This document shows positions 18,784 to 28,493 of a DNA stretch of 64,000 nt, one piece after another. Each line of letters begins with the position of its first letter. Position 1 is the first letter of the stretch. The notes beneath the pieces were generated by a model. The model ran no database searches. It was not told where the DNA came from and saw nothing but the letters and a program-made list of their open reading frames with translations. The position numbers were made by a program, and so were the translations under genes. The stretch is from Flavobacterium ajazii. Lineage in GTDB: Bacteria; Bacteroidota; Bacteroidia; Flavobacteriales; Flavobacteriaceae. The DNA is taken from NCBI RefSeq assembly GCF_010614725.1, contig NZ_JAAEHL010000002.1, forward strand, positions 1 to 64,000, read 5' to 3'.

Positions 18784-18817
18784 AAAGGAAATTTTCATTA
18801 TGAAAATTTCCTTTTTT
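18784..18817 (+). terminator. Terminator after the tail-collar pair
   Basis: AAAAGGAAATTTTCAT pairs with ATGAAAATTTCCTTTT around one base, followed by T-rich sequence. It may be partial, since the next gene begins just downstream. The hairpin also contains an ATG (18800) that should not be taken as the next gene's start. Confidence 0.75.
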
Positions 18818-18832
18818 ATTATTCAATACTAT

Positions 18833-19981
18833 ATGCAAACAATAGGAATTTTATTAGCCAGATCAACATACTATCAAACCATTGGTTTTGATCTTTATGA
18901 AGGATTACGTTCGGGATTAAACCACTTAGGAAAAAGTGATATTCGCATCATCTCGGAAAATATAGGTTTTGGGGCAGATAAACAACAATGTTATCGTAGC
19001 GCCGAAAGACTTTTACTTGAAGAAAATGCTTCTGTTGTTATTGCTTACATTGGACATCGCATGGCTCAATTGCTGCGACCTCTTTTTCTTGCTGCCAATA
19101 AAATGCTAATTGTTTTAGATGCAGGAGCTAATTTACCTCATGAATGGCCAACATGTCCTAATATTTTTTATCATTCGCTTCATAATTCCTTAGGGGCTTC
19201 TCTCGCAGCAAAAAAAGCGATAAATGACGGCTACAAATCAGCTGGTATGGTAACCGGATATTATGATGGTGGTTATTTACATACCTATAGTATCGCAAAG
19301 GGTTTTGAAGAAAATGGAGGAGAAATTTTTTTCAACCACGCAACTGGATACAAGTCTGAAGATTTTACTATAGAACCTCTTAAAAATCATTTGGAACAAT
19401 TTCCAGATTGTGCGTTATTAAGCTTGTTCAGTGGAGATTTTGTACAGTGGTATTTTGAAGGTATCCAAAAATCATTTAAAGAACAAAATCTTCCTATTTA
19501 TTTACCTCCATTTGGTTTTGAAGAAATGATGCTCGCTGATACAGAATATCCAGGAGACAATATAAAAGGTATTGCAGCATGGTCAAAAAAAATAAAGTCT
19601 AATGAAAATAAAATATTCATTGATGCTATTACCTCTACTGGAAGAACACCTAATTTATTTTCATTATTAAGCTGGGAAAGTGCTGAAATTGCAATAAAAA
19701 TTTTAGACTTAATTCAAGAAAAAAACACTACAGCACAAATAGCCTCCGAATTACATTCATTTACATTCAAAAGCCCTAGAGGTAAAATTTATTTTGACCA
19801 AAAAACAAATACTTCCATTTCTCCTCTTTATAATGCAGTTCTAATTTCTAATGATGAAGGAAAATGCGAAATAAAAATAGAAAGCACTGCAAATAATGTA
19901 TCTGAACATTTTGAAAAATTAATCAATCAAGATCTTAATAATTCAACATCTGCCTGGTACAATAGCTATGCTTGTATTTAA
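18833..19981 (+). CDS. Periplasmic-binding-fold (type 1) protein without signal peptide
   Basis: 382 residues from ATG 18833 (MQTIGILLARSTYYQTIGFDL). An ATG at 18800 lies within the terminator hairpin and would add an unrelated extension. The fold pattern resembles branched-chain amino-acid-binding proteins (Peripla_BP_6 type): FDLYEGLRSGL, SVVIAYIGHRMAQLLRPLF, AGMVTGYYDGGY, with a C-terminal SPRGKIYFDQKTNT strand typical of that family. There is no signal peptide, lipobox or permease gene, so uptake is unlikely. A cytoplasmic ligand-binding role in the adjacent formyltransferase pathway is more likely. The next gene starts 2 bases after its stop. Confidence 0.75.
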   Translation: MQTIGILLARSTYYQTIGFDLYEGLRSGLNHLGKSDIRIISENIGFGADKQQCYRSAERLLLEENASVVIAYIGHRMAQLLRPLFLAANKMLIVLDAGANLPHEWPTCPNIFYHSLHNSLGASLAAKKAINDGYKSAGMVTGYYDGGYLHTYSIAKGFEENGGEIFFNHATGYKSEDFTIEPLKNHLEQFPDCALLSLFSGDFVQWYFEGIQKSFKEQNLPIYLPPFGFEEMMLADTEYPGDNIKGIAAWSKKIKSNENKIFIDAITSTGRTPNLFSLLSWESAEIAIKILDLIQEKNTTAQIASELHSFTFKSPRGKIYFDQKTNTSISPLYNAVLISNDEGKCEIKIESTANNVSEHFEKLINQDLNNSTSAWYNSYACI

Positions 19982-19983
19982 TT

Positions 19984-20910
19984 ATGGAAACACAAAAAAA
20001 AATATTAGTACTGTGTGGTGGTAAATTTGCTTTTAAAGCCCTTCAATTATTAGCATATGAAAAATTCATATGTGCTATTGGGATTGGTAAAGGAAACTAC
20101 ACAACTATTGATGCTCTTGAAAGAGAATCAGAAGAAAACAATTTCGGTTTTAAATCTTTTCCGGATAATAAAAGTATTTCCGAAATGAGAAACTGGATTG
20201 ACACGATTCAACCTGACTATATCTTTTGCATCTCATTTCCATTTTTACTTACTGAAAGTATTTTGTCATACGGTCAAAATAAATTCATCAATTTTCATCC
20301 GGGTCCTTTGCCACAATATCGTGGACCAATGCCAATTTTTGAAGTTCTTAAAAATCAGGAAAACGAAACTGCAATTTGTGCGCATTTCATGAACACAAAA
20401 TTTGATGAAGGAAATATCATTTTTAATGATCCTATTACTATTGAAACAGGTGATACTTACGGTAAACTATCTGTAAAATTAAGTGAACATATGGCGCAGG
20501 TTGCCTTGAATATGGCAAATATGCTGCAGTTTGCCAATAACATCCCCAACGAACCTCAAGATGAAACACAATCTTATTATTATGAAAAACCAGATTTGTC
20601 GGACACTTATATTAATTGGAAACGAATGACTGCAGAAGAAATAATCTCATTAATAAATGCTTGTAATCCATGGAATAATGGTGCAGATGCAACATTATTA
20701 GGAGAACAAATTAAAATAATTTCTGCTTATTTATTAAATGAACCTCATGAAAATCAACCGGGAACAATAGTTTCTTTTACCCATACCCTGAATATAGCTT
20801 GTGAAGATAACAAACAAATCGCAATTGAAATACTTAAAACAGATTATGGTATAATAACAGCTTCACAATATATGACACTAAACCCTGTCATGACAGGAAT
20901 TCTCAATTAA
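19984..20910 (+). CDS. Formyltransferase-fold enzyme (Fmt/ArnA-N-like)
   Basis: 308 residues from ATG 19984. A TTG at 19972 is an alternative start overlapping the upstream gene. The N-terminal Rossmann-like formyl-transfer domain has the Asn103-x-His105 pair in INFHPGPLPQYRG and Asp141 in FDEGNI, matching the catalytic Asn-His-Asp triad of 10-formyltetrahydrofolate-dependent enzymes. A C-terminal domain (about 205-308) resembles the Fmt C-terminal barrel. It is not the housekeeping methionyl-tRNA formyltransferase: the usual SLLP motif is PGPLP. It probably formylates an amino sugar, amino acid or peptide amine made by this locus. The substrate is unknown. Confidence 0.82.
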   Translation: METQKKILVLCGGKFAFKALQLLAYEKFICAIGIGKGNYTTIDALERESEENNFGFKSFPDNKSISEMRNWIDTIQPDYIFCISFPFLLTESILSYGQNKFINFHPGPLPQYRGPMPIFEVLKNQENETAICAHFMNTKFDEGNIIFNDPITIETGDTYGKLSVKLSEHMAQVALNMANMLQFANNIPNEPQDETQSYYYEKPDLSDTYINWKRMTAEEIISLINACNPWNNGADATLLGEQIKIISAYLLNEPHENQPGTIVSFTHTLNIACEDNKQIAIEILKTDYGIITASQYMTLNPVMTGILN

Positions 20911-20947
20911 TTTTTCACAAATAATATTTAATTAAAATTATGTAATC

Positions 20948-23900
20948 ATGAAAAAAAACTTTACTTTAATTTTTATATTGCTCCTCTCCCTCTTTTGGAC
21001 AGGAGGAAATGCTCAAACGCAATTCTGGAGCGATACCTTTGAGGATCTAGGGGCTCCAAGTTCAGGTCTCCGCACTTCATCATATAACACAGGTGGACCA
21101 TCAATTCCATATTCTTATTACTTTTTAAGAACAGATGGTACCAATATAGCGTTACAGGCTGCTTCCGCTCCTGAAACAACTACTACATATCAAAACATAC
21201 AAGGTACAAAATTTTGGGCTGGAGAAGATTTAGACAGAGTTGGTACTGGAACTAATAATGCAGCCGATAAAGTCCAAAATATTACCTGGACTGGAATTAG
21301 TATAGTTGGAAAATCCGGGTTATCCTTTAAAGGTTTATTTGCTGCAAATAGTGGACATGACTGGCAAAATATAACAGATTTCCCAACTACGTATGACTTT
21401 TTAGAAGTCGAATATAGAATTGATGGCGGTGCCTGGACATTATTGGGAGGAATATATGCTGAACAATCTGCTACAGGTGGATATGTACAAAAACGTCTGA
21501 GAGTTGACACTGATGGAAATAAATTTGGAGATGGGACAGTTTTATCAAGAACTTTTCAAGAGATAGACTGGAATATAACCGGAACTGGAAGTTTATTGGA
21601 TCTTCGTTTCCGTGTAAGCGCTGATGCAACTGGAACTCAAGAATTTGCTATAGACAATTTTAGATTATTAGAAGCACCAGCATGTGTTCCTCCGGCTGTA
21701 CCGACTGTATCAACAACTGCTGCTACTTGCTCGGCTAACGGAACGGCTTCGATCGCTAACTATTCCGCTTTACTGACTTATACTTCAACTCCGGCAGGGG
21801 CAACTGTAGGTGCGTTGGGTGCTATTACAGGAACTGCAGGAACTGCTTATACTTTCACGGCTACAAATGCTCCAAGTTGTACTTCGGCTGCTTCGGCTTC
21901 GGTTACAATTCCTCTGCAATTGGCTGCTCCGGCTGTGCCAACTGTATCAACAACAGCTGCTACTTGCTCGGCTAACGGAACGGCTTCCATTGCCAATTAT
22001 TCTGCTTTACTGACTTATACTTCAACTCCGGCAGGGGCAACTGTAGGTGCGTTGGGTGCCATTACCGGAACTGCAGGAACTGCTTATACTTTTACAGCTA
22101 CAAATGCATTAAGCTGTACTTCGGCTGCTTCGGCTTCGGTTACAATTCCGCTGCAATTGGCTGCTCCGGCTACTCCGACTGTATCTACAACTGCTGCTAC
22201 TTGCTCGGCTAACGGAACGGCTTCCATTGCCAACTATTCCGCTTTACTGACTTATACTTCAACTCCGGCAGGGGCAACTGTAGGTGCGTTGGGTGCCATT
22301 ACCGGAACTGCAGGAACTGCTTATACTTTTACAGCTACAAATGCATTAAGCTGTACTTCGGCTGCTTCGGCTTCGGTTACAATTCCGCTGCAATTGGCTG
22401 CTCCGGCTACTCCAACTGTATCAACAACAGCTGCTACTTGCTCGGCTAACGGAACGGCTTCCATTGCCAACTATTCCGCTTTGCTTACTTATACTTCAAC
22501 TCCGGCGGGGGCAACTGTAGGTGCGTTGGGTGCCATTACCGGAACTGCAGGAACTGCTTATACTTTTACGGCTACAAATGCTTCAAGCTGTACTTCAGCT
22601 GCTTCAGCATCGGTTACAATTCCGCTGCAATTGGCTGCTCCGGCTACTCCGACTGTATCTACAACTGCTGCTACTTGTTCGGCTAACGGAACGGCTTCCA
22701 TTGCCAACTATTCTGCTTTACTGACTTATACTTCAACTCCGGCAGGAGCAACTGTAGGTGCGTTGGGTGCCATTACAGGAACTGCAGGAACTGCTTATAC
22801 TTTTACAGCTACAAATGCTTTAAGCTGTACTTCGGCTGCTTCAGCATCAGTTACAATCCCTGTACAATTGGCTGCTCCGGCTGTACCGACTGTATCTACA
22901 ACTGCTGCTACTTGCTCGGCTAACGGAACGGCTTCCATTGCCAACTATTCTGCTTTACTGACTTATACTTCAACTCCGGCAGGAGCAACTGTAGGTGCGT
23001 TGGGTGCCATTACAGGAACTGCAGGAACTGCTTATACTTTTACAGCTACAAATGCTTTAAGCTGTACTTCGGCTGCTTCAGCATCAGTTACAATCCCTGT
23101 ACAATTGGCGGCTCCGGCTGTACCGACTGTATCTACAACTGCTGCTACTTGCTCGGCTAACGGAACGGCTTCGATCGCTAACTATTCCGCTTTACTGACT
23201 TATACTTCAACTCCGGCAGGAGCAACTGTAGGTGCGTTGGGTGCTATTACAGGAACTGCAGGAACAGCTTATACTTTTACAGCTACAAATGCCTTAAGCT
23301 GTACTTCGGCTGCTTCGGCATCGGTTACAATCCCTGTACAATTGGCTGCTCCGGCTGTACCGACTGTATCTACAACTGCTGCTACTTGCTCGGCTAACGG
23401 AACGGCTTCGATCGCTAACTATTCCGCTTTGCTTACTTATACTTCAACTCCGGCGGGGGCAACTGTAGGTGCATTAGGTGCCATTACTGGGACTGCAGGA
23501 ACTGCTTATACTTTTACAGCTACAAATGCCTTAAGCTGTACTTCGGCTGCTTCGGCTTCGGTTACAATTCCGCTGCAATTGGCTGCTCCGGCTGTACCGA
23601 CTGTATCTACAACTGCTGCTACTTGCTCGGCTAACGGAACGGCTTCCATTGCCAACTATTCCGCTTTACTGACTTATACTTCAACTCCGGCAGGGGCAAC
23701 TGTAGGTGCTTTAGGTGCTATTACCGGAACTGCAGGAACAGCTTATACTTTTACGGCTACAAATGCATTAAGCTGTACTTCGGCTGCTTCAGCATCAGTT
23801 ACAATCCCTGTACAATTGGCGGCTCCGGCTGTACCGACTGTATCTACAACTGCTGCTACTTGCTCGGCTAACGGAACGGCTTCGATCGCTAACTATTCCG

Positions 23901-24757
23901 CTTTGCTTACTTATACTTCAACTCCGGCGGGGGCAACTGTAGGTGCATTAGGTGCCATTACTGGGACTGCAGGAACTGCTTATACTTTTACAGCTACAAA
24001 TGCCTTAAGCTGTACTTCGGCTGCTTCGGCTTCGGTTACAATTCCGCTGCAATTGGCTGCTCCGGCTGTACCGACTGTATCTACAACTGCTGCTACTTGC
24101 TCGGCTAACGGAACGGCTTCGATCGCCAACTATTCTGCTTTACTTACTTATACTTCAACTCCGGCGGGGGCAACTGTAGGTGCTTTAGGTGCCATTACCG
24201 GAACTGCAGGAACTACTTATACTTTTACAGCTACAAATGCTTTAAGCTGTACTTCGGCTGCTTCAGCATCAGTTACAATTCCGCTGCAGCTTCCAGTTCC
24301 TAACAATACAGCAACTCTTACATCTGGTGTTATTGCAGCAACTCAAACTGGTGCTTCATACCAATGGATCCAATGTCCTGCCACTATATTAATTGGTGAA
24401 AACGGGCAATCATTCACTCCAACGGCTACCGGCTCTTATGCAGTTGTCGTAACTGTAGGAAGTTGCAGTGTTATCTCACCATGCGTACTTGTAAGTAGTT
24501 TAGCTAATCCTAATCTAGAAGAAAAATCTAAATTTGTAATATATCCTAATCCTAACAATGGTACTGTAAACATACAAACTGACCATGATAGTGATTTAAT
24601 CATCACAAATCAATTAGGACAAACTATTAAAACTGCAAAAGTGATATCTGATACGATTAATACAATTAATCTTGAAGGCAATGCTGATGGAGTTTATTTC
24701 ATTACAGAAAAGAAAGGCAGTAAATTAACTACTCACAAATTAATTCTGAAAAGATAA
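20948..24757 (+). CDS. T9SS-secreted repeat protein with eleven 79-aa repeats
   Basis: 1269 residues. A signal peptide (1-22, ending GGNAQ) precedes a unique N-terminal beta-rich domain (about 23-245). Then come eleven near-identical 79-residue repeats (VPTVSTTAATCSANGTASIA..., each with two cysteines), a short Ig-like segment (SYQWIQCPATILIGENGQSF) and a type A sorting domain (YPNPNNGTVNIQ...). The repeats are Thr/Ala/Ser-rich with no charged residues, as in surface stalks or adhesins. It lies 37 bases after the formyltransferase gene and is the last gene of the block. A role as the exported surface component is inference. Confidence 0.9.
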   Translation: MKKNFTLIFILLLSLFWTGGNAQTQFWSDTFEDLGAPSSGLRTSSYNTGGPSIPYSYYFLRTDGTNIALQAASAPETTTTYQNIQGTKFWAGEDLDRVGTGTNNAADKVQNITWTGISIVGKSGLSFKGLFAANSGHDWQNITDFPTTYDFLEVEYRIDGGAWTLLGGIYAEQSATGGYVQKRLRVDTDGNKFGDGTVLSRTFQEIDWNITGTGSLLDLRFRVSADATGTQEFAIDNFRLLEAPACVPPAVPTVSTTAATCSANGTASIANYSALLTYTSTPAGATVGALGAITGTAGTAYTFTATNAPSCTSAASASVTIPLQLAAPAVPTVSTTAATCSANGTASIANYSALLTYTSTPAGATVGALGAITGTAGTAYTFTATNALSCTSAASASVTIPLQLAAPATPTVSTTAATCSANGTASIANYSALLTYTSTPAGATVGALGAITGTAGTAYTFTATNALSCTSAASASVTIPLQLAAPATPTVSTTAATCSANGTASIANYSALLTYTSTPAGATVGALGAITGTAGTAYTFTATNASSCTSAASASVTIPLQLAAPATPTVSTTAATCSANGTASIANYSALLTYTSTPAGATVGALGAITGTAGTAYTFTATNALSCTSAASASVTIPVQLAAPAVPTVSTTAATCSANGTASIANYSALLTYTSTPAGATVGALGAITGTAGTAYTFTATNALSCTSAASASVTIPVQLAAPAVPTVSTTAATCSANGTASIANYSALLTYTSTPAGATVGALGAITGTAGTAYTFTATNALSCTSAASASVTIPVQLAAPAVPTVSTTAATCSANGTASIANYSALLTYTSTPAGATVGALGAITGTAGTAYTFTATNALSCTSAASASVTIPLQLAAPAVPTVSTTAATCSANGTASIANYSALLTYTSTPAGATVGALGAITGTAGTAYTFTATNALSCTSAASASVTIPVQLAAPAVPTVSTTAATCSANGTASIANYSALLTYTSTPAGATVGALGAITGTAGTAYTFTATNALSCTSAASASVTIPLQLAAPAVPTVSTTAATCSANGTASIANYSALLTYTSTPAGATVGALGAITGTAGTTYTFTATNALSCTSAASASVTIPLQLPVPNNTATLTSGVIAATQTGASYQWIQCPATILIGENGQSFTPTATGSYAVVVTVGSCSVISPCVLVSSLANPNLEEKSKFVIYPNPNNGTVNIQTDHDSDLIITNQLGQTIKTAKVISDTINTINLEGNADGVYFITEKKGSKLTTHKLILKR
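21698..24304 (+). repeat. Eleven tandem 237-bp coding repeats
   Basis: The period is 237 bases (79 codons) and the array is wholly in frame. Units differ mainly at synonymous sites, such as TCGATCGCT versus TCCATTGCC, and at a few residues (A/V/T before PTV; IPLQ versus IPVQ). Units 8 and 10 read as identical by eye, while unit 9 between them differs. This suggests duplication of a two-unit block. Confidence 0.95.
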
Positions 24758-24787
24758 TCTAAAAGGTTTTATAAATTCTTTAAAATC

Positions 24788-24826
24788 AGAAAGGGAAAAA
24801 TCAAATAATTTTTCCCTTTCTTTTTA
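24788..24826. terminator. Terminator between repeat-protein gene and dnaB
   Basis: GAAAGGGAAAAAT (24789-24801) pairs with ATTTTTCCCTTTC (24808-24820), followed by TTTTT. It lies between convergent genes. Confidence 0.85.
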
Positions 24827-24851
24827 TATCAATTTAAAATTAATCTACCTC

Positions 24852-26396
24852 TTAAAATGGCACATCACTATCATCGTCGTCATCATTCAGATTACTTCCG
24901 AAAGCTTCATTAGCTGAAGGAAGATTATTAGTAATAAACGGATTATCATCATGATTCATTTTTGACGGCAAATCATCATAACTACCTGAAAATTCATCAA
25001 GATTATCAAACTTTCCTAAGTGGCCTAAAAATTTCAAACGAATGTTTTCAATACCACCATTACGGTGTTTTGCTATCATAATTTCAGCCTGGCCAGCGGT
25101 AGGCGAAGCTTCTTCATCATCCCATTCCTCAATTTTGTAATATTCTGGTCGGTATAAAAACGAAACGATATCAGCATCCTGCTCAATTGCTCCAGATTCA
25201 CGAAGATCTGATAATAAAGGACGTTTACTAGAACCACGTGTTTCTACAGCACGCGACAGCTGAGAAAGTGCAATAACCGGAACGTTAAGTTCTTTTGCCA
25301 AAGCTTTTAAGTTTCGGGAAATTGTAGAAATTTCCTGCTCTCGATTTCCTCCTCCTTTAGCATTTCCTCCTGCAGTCATCAACTGTAAATAATCTATAAT
25401 GATAATTTTAATACCATGCTGCGACGCTAAACGACGGCATTTTGCTCTTAAATCGAAAATAGAAAGCGAGGGTGTATCATCAATAAATAAAGGCGCTTTC
25501 TCTAAATCTTTCACTTTAGTACTCAACATTGTCCATTCATGAGCCTCTAATTTACCTGTACGCAATTTTTCTGATGACAATCCTGTTTCGGAAGAAATAA
25601 GCCTCGTAATTAACTGAACAGATGCCATCTCCAGAGAGAATAACGCTACTGCGTGCCCATATTGGATAGCAATATTTCTAGCCATTGAAAGTACAAATGC
25701 CGTCTTTCCCATCGCTGGTCTGGCTGCGATAATAATTAAATCACTCGGCTGCCATCCAGACGTTAACTTATCCAGATTATGAAAACCAGTTTCTACACCA
25801 CTTAATCCTTCTTTTTTAGAGATTTCTTCAATTTTCTTTTTAGCTTGTAAAACTAAACTTTGTGCCGTTTCAGAACTACGCTTGATATTTCCTTGTGTTA
25901 CTTCATATAATTTAGATTCCGCTTTATCTAATAAATCAAAAACGTCTGCACTTTCATCATACGATTCTTCAATAATTTCTGAAGAAATTCTAATCAAACT
26001 TCTTTGAATAAACTTTTGAAGAATAATACGCGAATGAAATTCGATATGTGCAGAAGAAGCAATTTTCTGGGTAAGTTGAATCAAATAAAAATCTCCGCCC
26101 GCTAAATCCAACTTTCCGTTTTTCTTTAACTGAGTTGAAACGGTTAAGATATCTATTGGTTGCGTTTCTGTAAAAAGTTGCAAAATCGCTTCAAAAATAT
26201 ATTTGTGTGCGTCTTTGTAAAAAGCATCAGGCTGCAAAATATCAATTACATCATCTACCCCTTTTTTATCAATCATCATTGCACCCAACACAGCTTCTTC
26301 TAAATCAAGAGCTTGCGGCGGTAACTTCCCTTTTTCTAAATTGATAATTGTGGTTTTATCGACCTTAACAGAGTTTAAGTTTTTGAAATTTTCCAT
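24852..26396 (-). CDS. dnaB: Replicative DNA helicase
   Basis: 514-residue hexameric helicase that unwinds DNA ahead of the replisome. The N-terminal helical domain (about 25-130; LPPQALDLEEAVLGAMM) is followed by a linker and a RecA-like ATPase with Walker A ARPAMGKTAF (225-234) and Walker B IIIIDYLQL. Next come the QLSRAVE loop and ESGAIEQDADIV. There is no intein. The acidic C-terminal tail (NLNDDDDDSDVPF) resembles the single-strand-binding-protein type of tail ending in DVPF/DIPF. Single gene, convergent with the upstream block. Confidence 0.97.
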   Translation of the reverse strand: MENFKNLNSVKVDKTTIINLEKGKLPPQALDLEEAVLGAMMIDKKGVDDVIDILQPDAFYKDAHKYIFEAILQLFTETQPIDILTVSTQLKKNGKLDLAGGDFYLIQLTQKIASSAHIEFHSRIILQKFIQRSLIRISSEIIEESYDESADVFDLLDKAESKLYEVTQGNIKRSSETAQSLVLQAKKKIEEISKKEGLSGVETGFHNLDKLTSGWQPSDLIIIAARPAMGKTAFVLSMARNIAIQYGHAVALFSLEMASVQLITRLISSETGLSSEKLRTGKLEAHEWTMLSTKVKDLEKAPLFIDDTPSLSIFDLRAKCRRLASQHGIKIIIIDYLQLMTAGGNAKGGGNREQEISTISRNLKALAKELNVPVIALSQLSRAVETRGSSKRPLLSDLRESGAIEQDADIVSFLYRPEYYKIEEWDDEEASPTAGQAEIMIAKHRNGGIENIRLKFLGHLGKFDNLDEFSGSYDDLPSKMNHDDNPFITNNLPSANEAFGSNLNDDDDDSDVPF

Positions 26397-26482
26397 ATAG
26401 CGAAAGTAGCAAAATTTAAAAAAAATCTGGCTATCTAGTTATAACTAATAATTGTTTATAAATAATCTTGATTTGTTCATAA

Positions 26483-26520
26483 CCAAAAAAAAATCCGAAA
26501 CCACAGGGCTTCGGATTTTT
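26483..26520 (-). terminator. Terminator after accA
   Basis: AAATCCGAA (26491-26499) pairs with TTCGGATTT (26510-26518). On the minus strand it is followed by a run of eight T's (26483-26490). It lies just past the accA stop. Confidence 0.85.
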
Positions 26521-26537
26521 AATCATACCTTATGAAA

Positions 26538-27491
26538 TTACTCTTTAAACTCGCCCATATTACTGTATTTGTCCATTCTTTGGGCAATCAAGTCGGCTGT
26601 TGATAAGTCTTTCAATTCATTATATCCTTTAGTAATATATTCCGCTACTGTCTTAAAAGTAGTTTCTCTGTCATAATGCGCTCCACCAAGTGGTTCCGGA
26701 ATTACATCATCAACCAATTTTTGTTTTTTCATGTCAGAAGAAGTCAGTTTTAAAGCTTCGGCAGCACGCTCTTTGTACTCCCAGCTTTTCCATAAAATAG
26801 AAGAGCAAGATTCCGGAGAAATAACAGAATACCATGTATTCTCTAACATATAAACTTTATCTCCAACACCTATTCCTAAAGCTCCTCCTGAAGCACCTTC
26901 ACCCACAATGATAGTGATAATTGGCACCTGCAAACGAACCATTTCGAAAATATTTCTCGCAATAGCTTCTCCTTGTCCTCTTTCTTCAGCTTCAAGTCCT
27001 GGGTATGCACCTGGAGTATCTACTAAAGTTAAAACCGGGATTCCGAATTTCTCAGCCATTTTCATTAAACGCAAAGCTTTACGGTATCCTTCCGGATTTG
27101 CCATACCAAAATTACGGTATTGCCGTGTTTTTGTATTAAAACCTTTTTGCTGACCGACAATCATAAACGACTGACCGTTTATTTTACCAAGACCACCTAC
27201 CATTGCTTTATCATCTTTAAATCCACGATCTCCATGAAGCTCTAAAAATGTATCTCCGCAAATTGCTTTAATATAATCTAAAGTATAAGGTCTGTTTGGA
27301 TGTCTTGACAATTGTACACGCTGCCAGGCCGTAAGGTTTTTATATATCTCTTTTTTTGTTTCCTCTAATTTTTTGTTGATTTCCTTACACGTTGGTGTTA
27401 CATCAACGTCAGATTCTTTTCCAATAATAACACACTTTTCCAGCTGTTCTTCAAGTTCTTTAATTGGAAGCTCAAAATCTAAATATTCCAT
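26538..27491 (-). CDS. accA: Acetyl-CoA carboxylase carboxyltransferase subunit alpha
   Basis: 317 residues. It forms the carboxyltransferase with AccD, moving CO2 from biotin to acetyl-CoA to make malonyl-CoA for fatty acid synthesis. The crotonase-like core shows [18 protein letters not shown], the oxyanion-region [12 protein letters not shown] and [13 protein letters not shown], all canonical. The N-terminal helical segment ([13 protein letters not shown]) is also standard. Monocistronic here, and accD is not in the window. Confidence 0.97.
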   Translation of the reverse strand: MEYLDFELPIKELEEQLEKCVIIGKESDVDVTPTCKEINKKLEETKKEIYKNLTAWQRVQLSRHPNRPYTLDYIKAICGDTFLELHGDRGFKDDKAMVGGLGKINGQSFMIVGQQKGFNTKTRQYRNFGMANPEGYRKALRLMKMAEKFGIPVLTLVDTPGAYPGLEAEERGQGEAIARNIFEMVRLQVPIITIIVGEGASGGALGIGVGDKVYMLENTWYSVISPESCSSILWKSWEYKERAAEALKLTSSDMKKQKLVDDVIPEPLGGAHYDRETTFKTVAEYITKGYNELKDLSTADLIAQRMDKYSNMGEFKE

Positions 27492-27523
27492 GGATTTTTG
27501 AATTTTGTTTTTAAATCGAACCG

Positions 27524-27531
27524 CAAATATA
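27524..27531 (-). promoter_or_regulatory. accA promoter -7 element
   Basis: The minus strand reads TATATTTG, a perfect TAnnTTTG, 33 bases upstream of the accA ATG. The -33 position is TTC rather than TTG, so only the -7 half is strong. Confidence 0.5.
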
Positions 27532-27611
27532 AAAATATTATATCATTGGCGAAGTTAATTGTTATTTAAAGTATAAAATGCAATCTAAAAATAAGTAAAA
27601 TATTACAGTAT

Positions 27612-28493
27612 TTATTTCTTCTTCTGATAATGCTTGAAAACACCGTTTAGAATAACCGTTATAATAATTATTACTGCTCCGATATAAAACTCAACACTCA
27701 TTTTTTCTTTTCCTCCTAAGATAAAATAAGCCAGAACGATTCCATAAACAGGCTCTAAATTAGTCGTTAACATTACTGTATAAGGTGTTAATCGCTGCAT
27801 TACTTTTACCGAAGCTGTAAATGCATAAGCCGTACAAATTGAAGCTAAAATCAATAATAAAACCCAGTTATTTAAAGACATTACAAAGAAATCTGCTGTG
27901 AATTTTCCCTGAAACAAAAAATAAATCGTGATAAAGAAAACTCCCGCGCCAAACTCATAAAATGTAATTACTGAAGGTTCGTGATCCGAAATAAGTTTTC
28001 CGTTCAACAAAGTAAACACTACACCAAGAATTATAGCTGCCAAAGCGTAATAAACACCTGTAAGATATTTAATCTCGACCTGCAATATCAAAGCAAGACC
28101 AGCAATAATGACCAAGCCGAAAAGAACCTCATAAAATAATATTTTTCTTCCGTAGAAAAGTGGTTCGAGCAATGACGCAAAAAAAGCACCCAATGAAAAT
28201 ATCGAAAGTGTAATTGAAACATTTGAAACATGGATGGCTTTAAAAAAGAAAATCCAATGCAGTGCAATCAGTAAACCAACAAAAATCAATTTAAAGAGTT
28301 CTTTTATAGGAACCTGAAAAGACTGTTTTTTATAAGCTATAAATGCTCCTAAAAAAATTAAGGCAAGAAGCATTCTGTACCAAACCAGATTTTCGGCATC
28401 AATAGTAATCAAAGCGCCCAGGATAGCTGTAAAACCCCATATAAAAACTATTAAATGAAGATTTAAATAGCTTTTTAAATTATCGTTTCGCAT
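27612..28493 (-). CDS. EamA/DMT-family membrane transporter
   Basis: 293 residues from the ATG at 28493 (MRNDNLKSYLNLHLIVF). An upstream start at 28523 would lie within the preceding gene, and its added segment (MGLWQFTYYA) is not typical. About ten hydrophobic helices fall in two five-helix EamA halves (FIWGFTAILGALI... and YYALAAIILGVVFTLLNGKLIS...), with EPVYGIVLAYFILGGKE in the second half. It probably exports a metabolite by exchange or proton coupling. The substrate is unknown. It overlaps the permease gene upstream by 14 bases, so the two are translationally linked. Confidence 0.85.
   Translation of the reverse strand: MRNDNLKSYLNLHLIVFIWGFTAILGALITIDAENLVWYRMLLALIFLGAFIAYKKQSFQVPIKELFKLIFVGLLIALHWIFFFKAIHVSNVSITLSIFSLGAFFASLLEPLFYGRKILFYEVLFGLVIIAGLALILQVEIKYLTGVYYALAAIILGVVFTLLNGKLISDHEPSVITFYEFGAGVFFITIYFLFQGKFTADFFVMSLNNWVLLLILASICTAYAFTASVKVMQRLTPYTVMLTTNLEPVYGIVLAYFILGGKEKMSVEFYIGAVIIIITVILNGVFKHYQKKK

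Noticed and set aside
18800..18832. ATG 18800 as the start of the binding-fold protein
   Set aside because: It lies inside the terminator hairpin, and the added residues do not fit the family. ATG 18833 begins the conserved fold.
21698..24304. CRISPR array
   Set aside because: The 237-bp units are contiguous, without spacers, and lie wholly within one reading frame with signal peptide and sorting domain.
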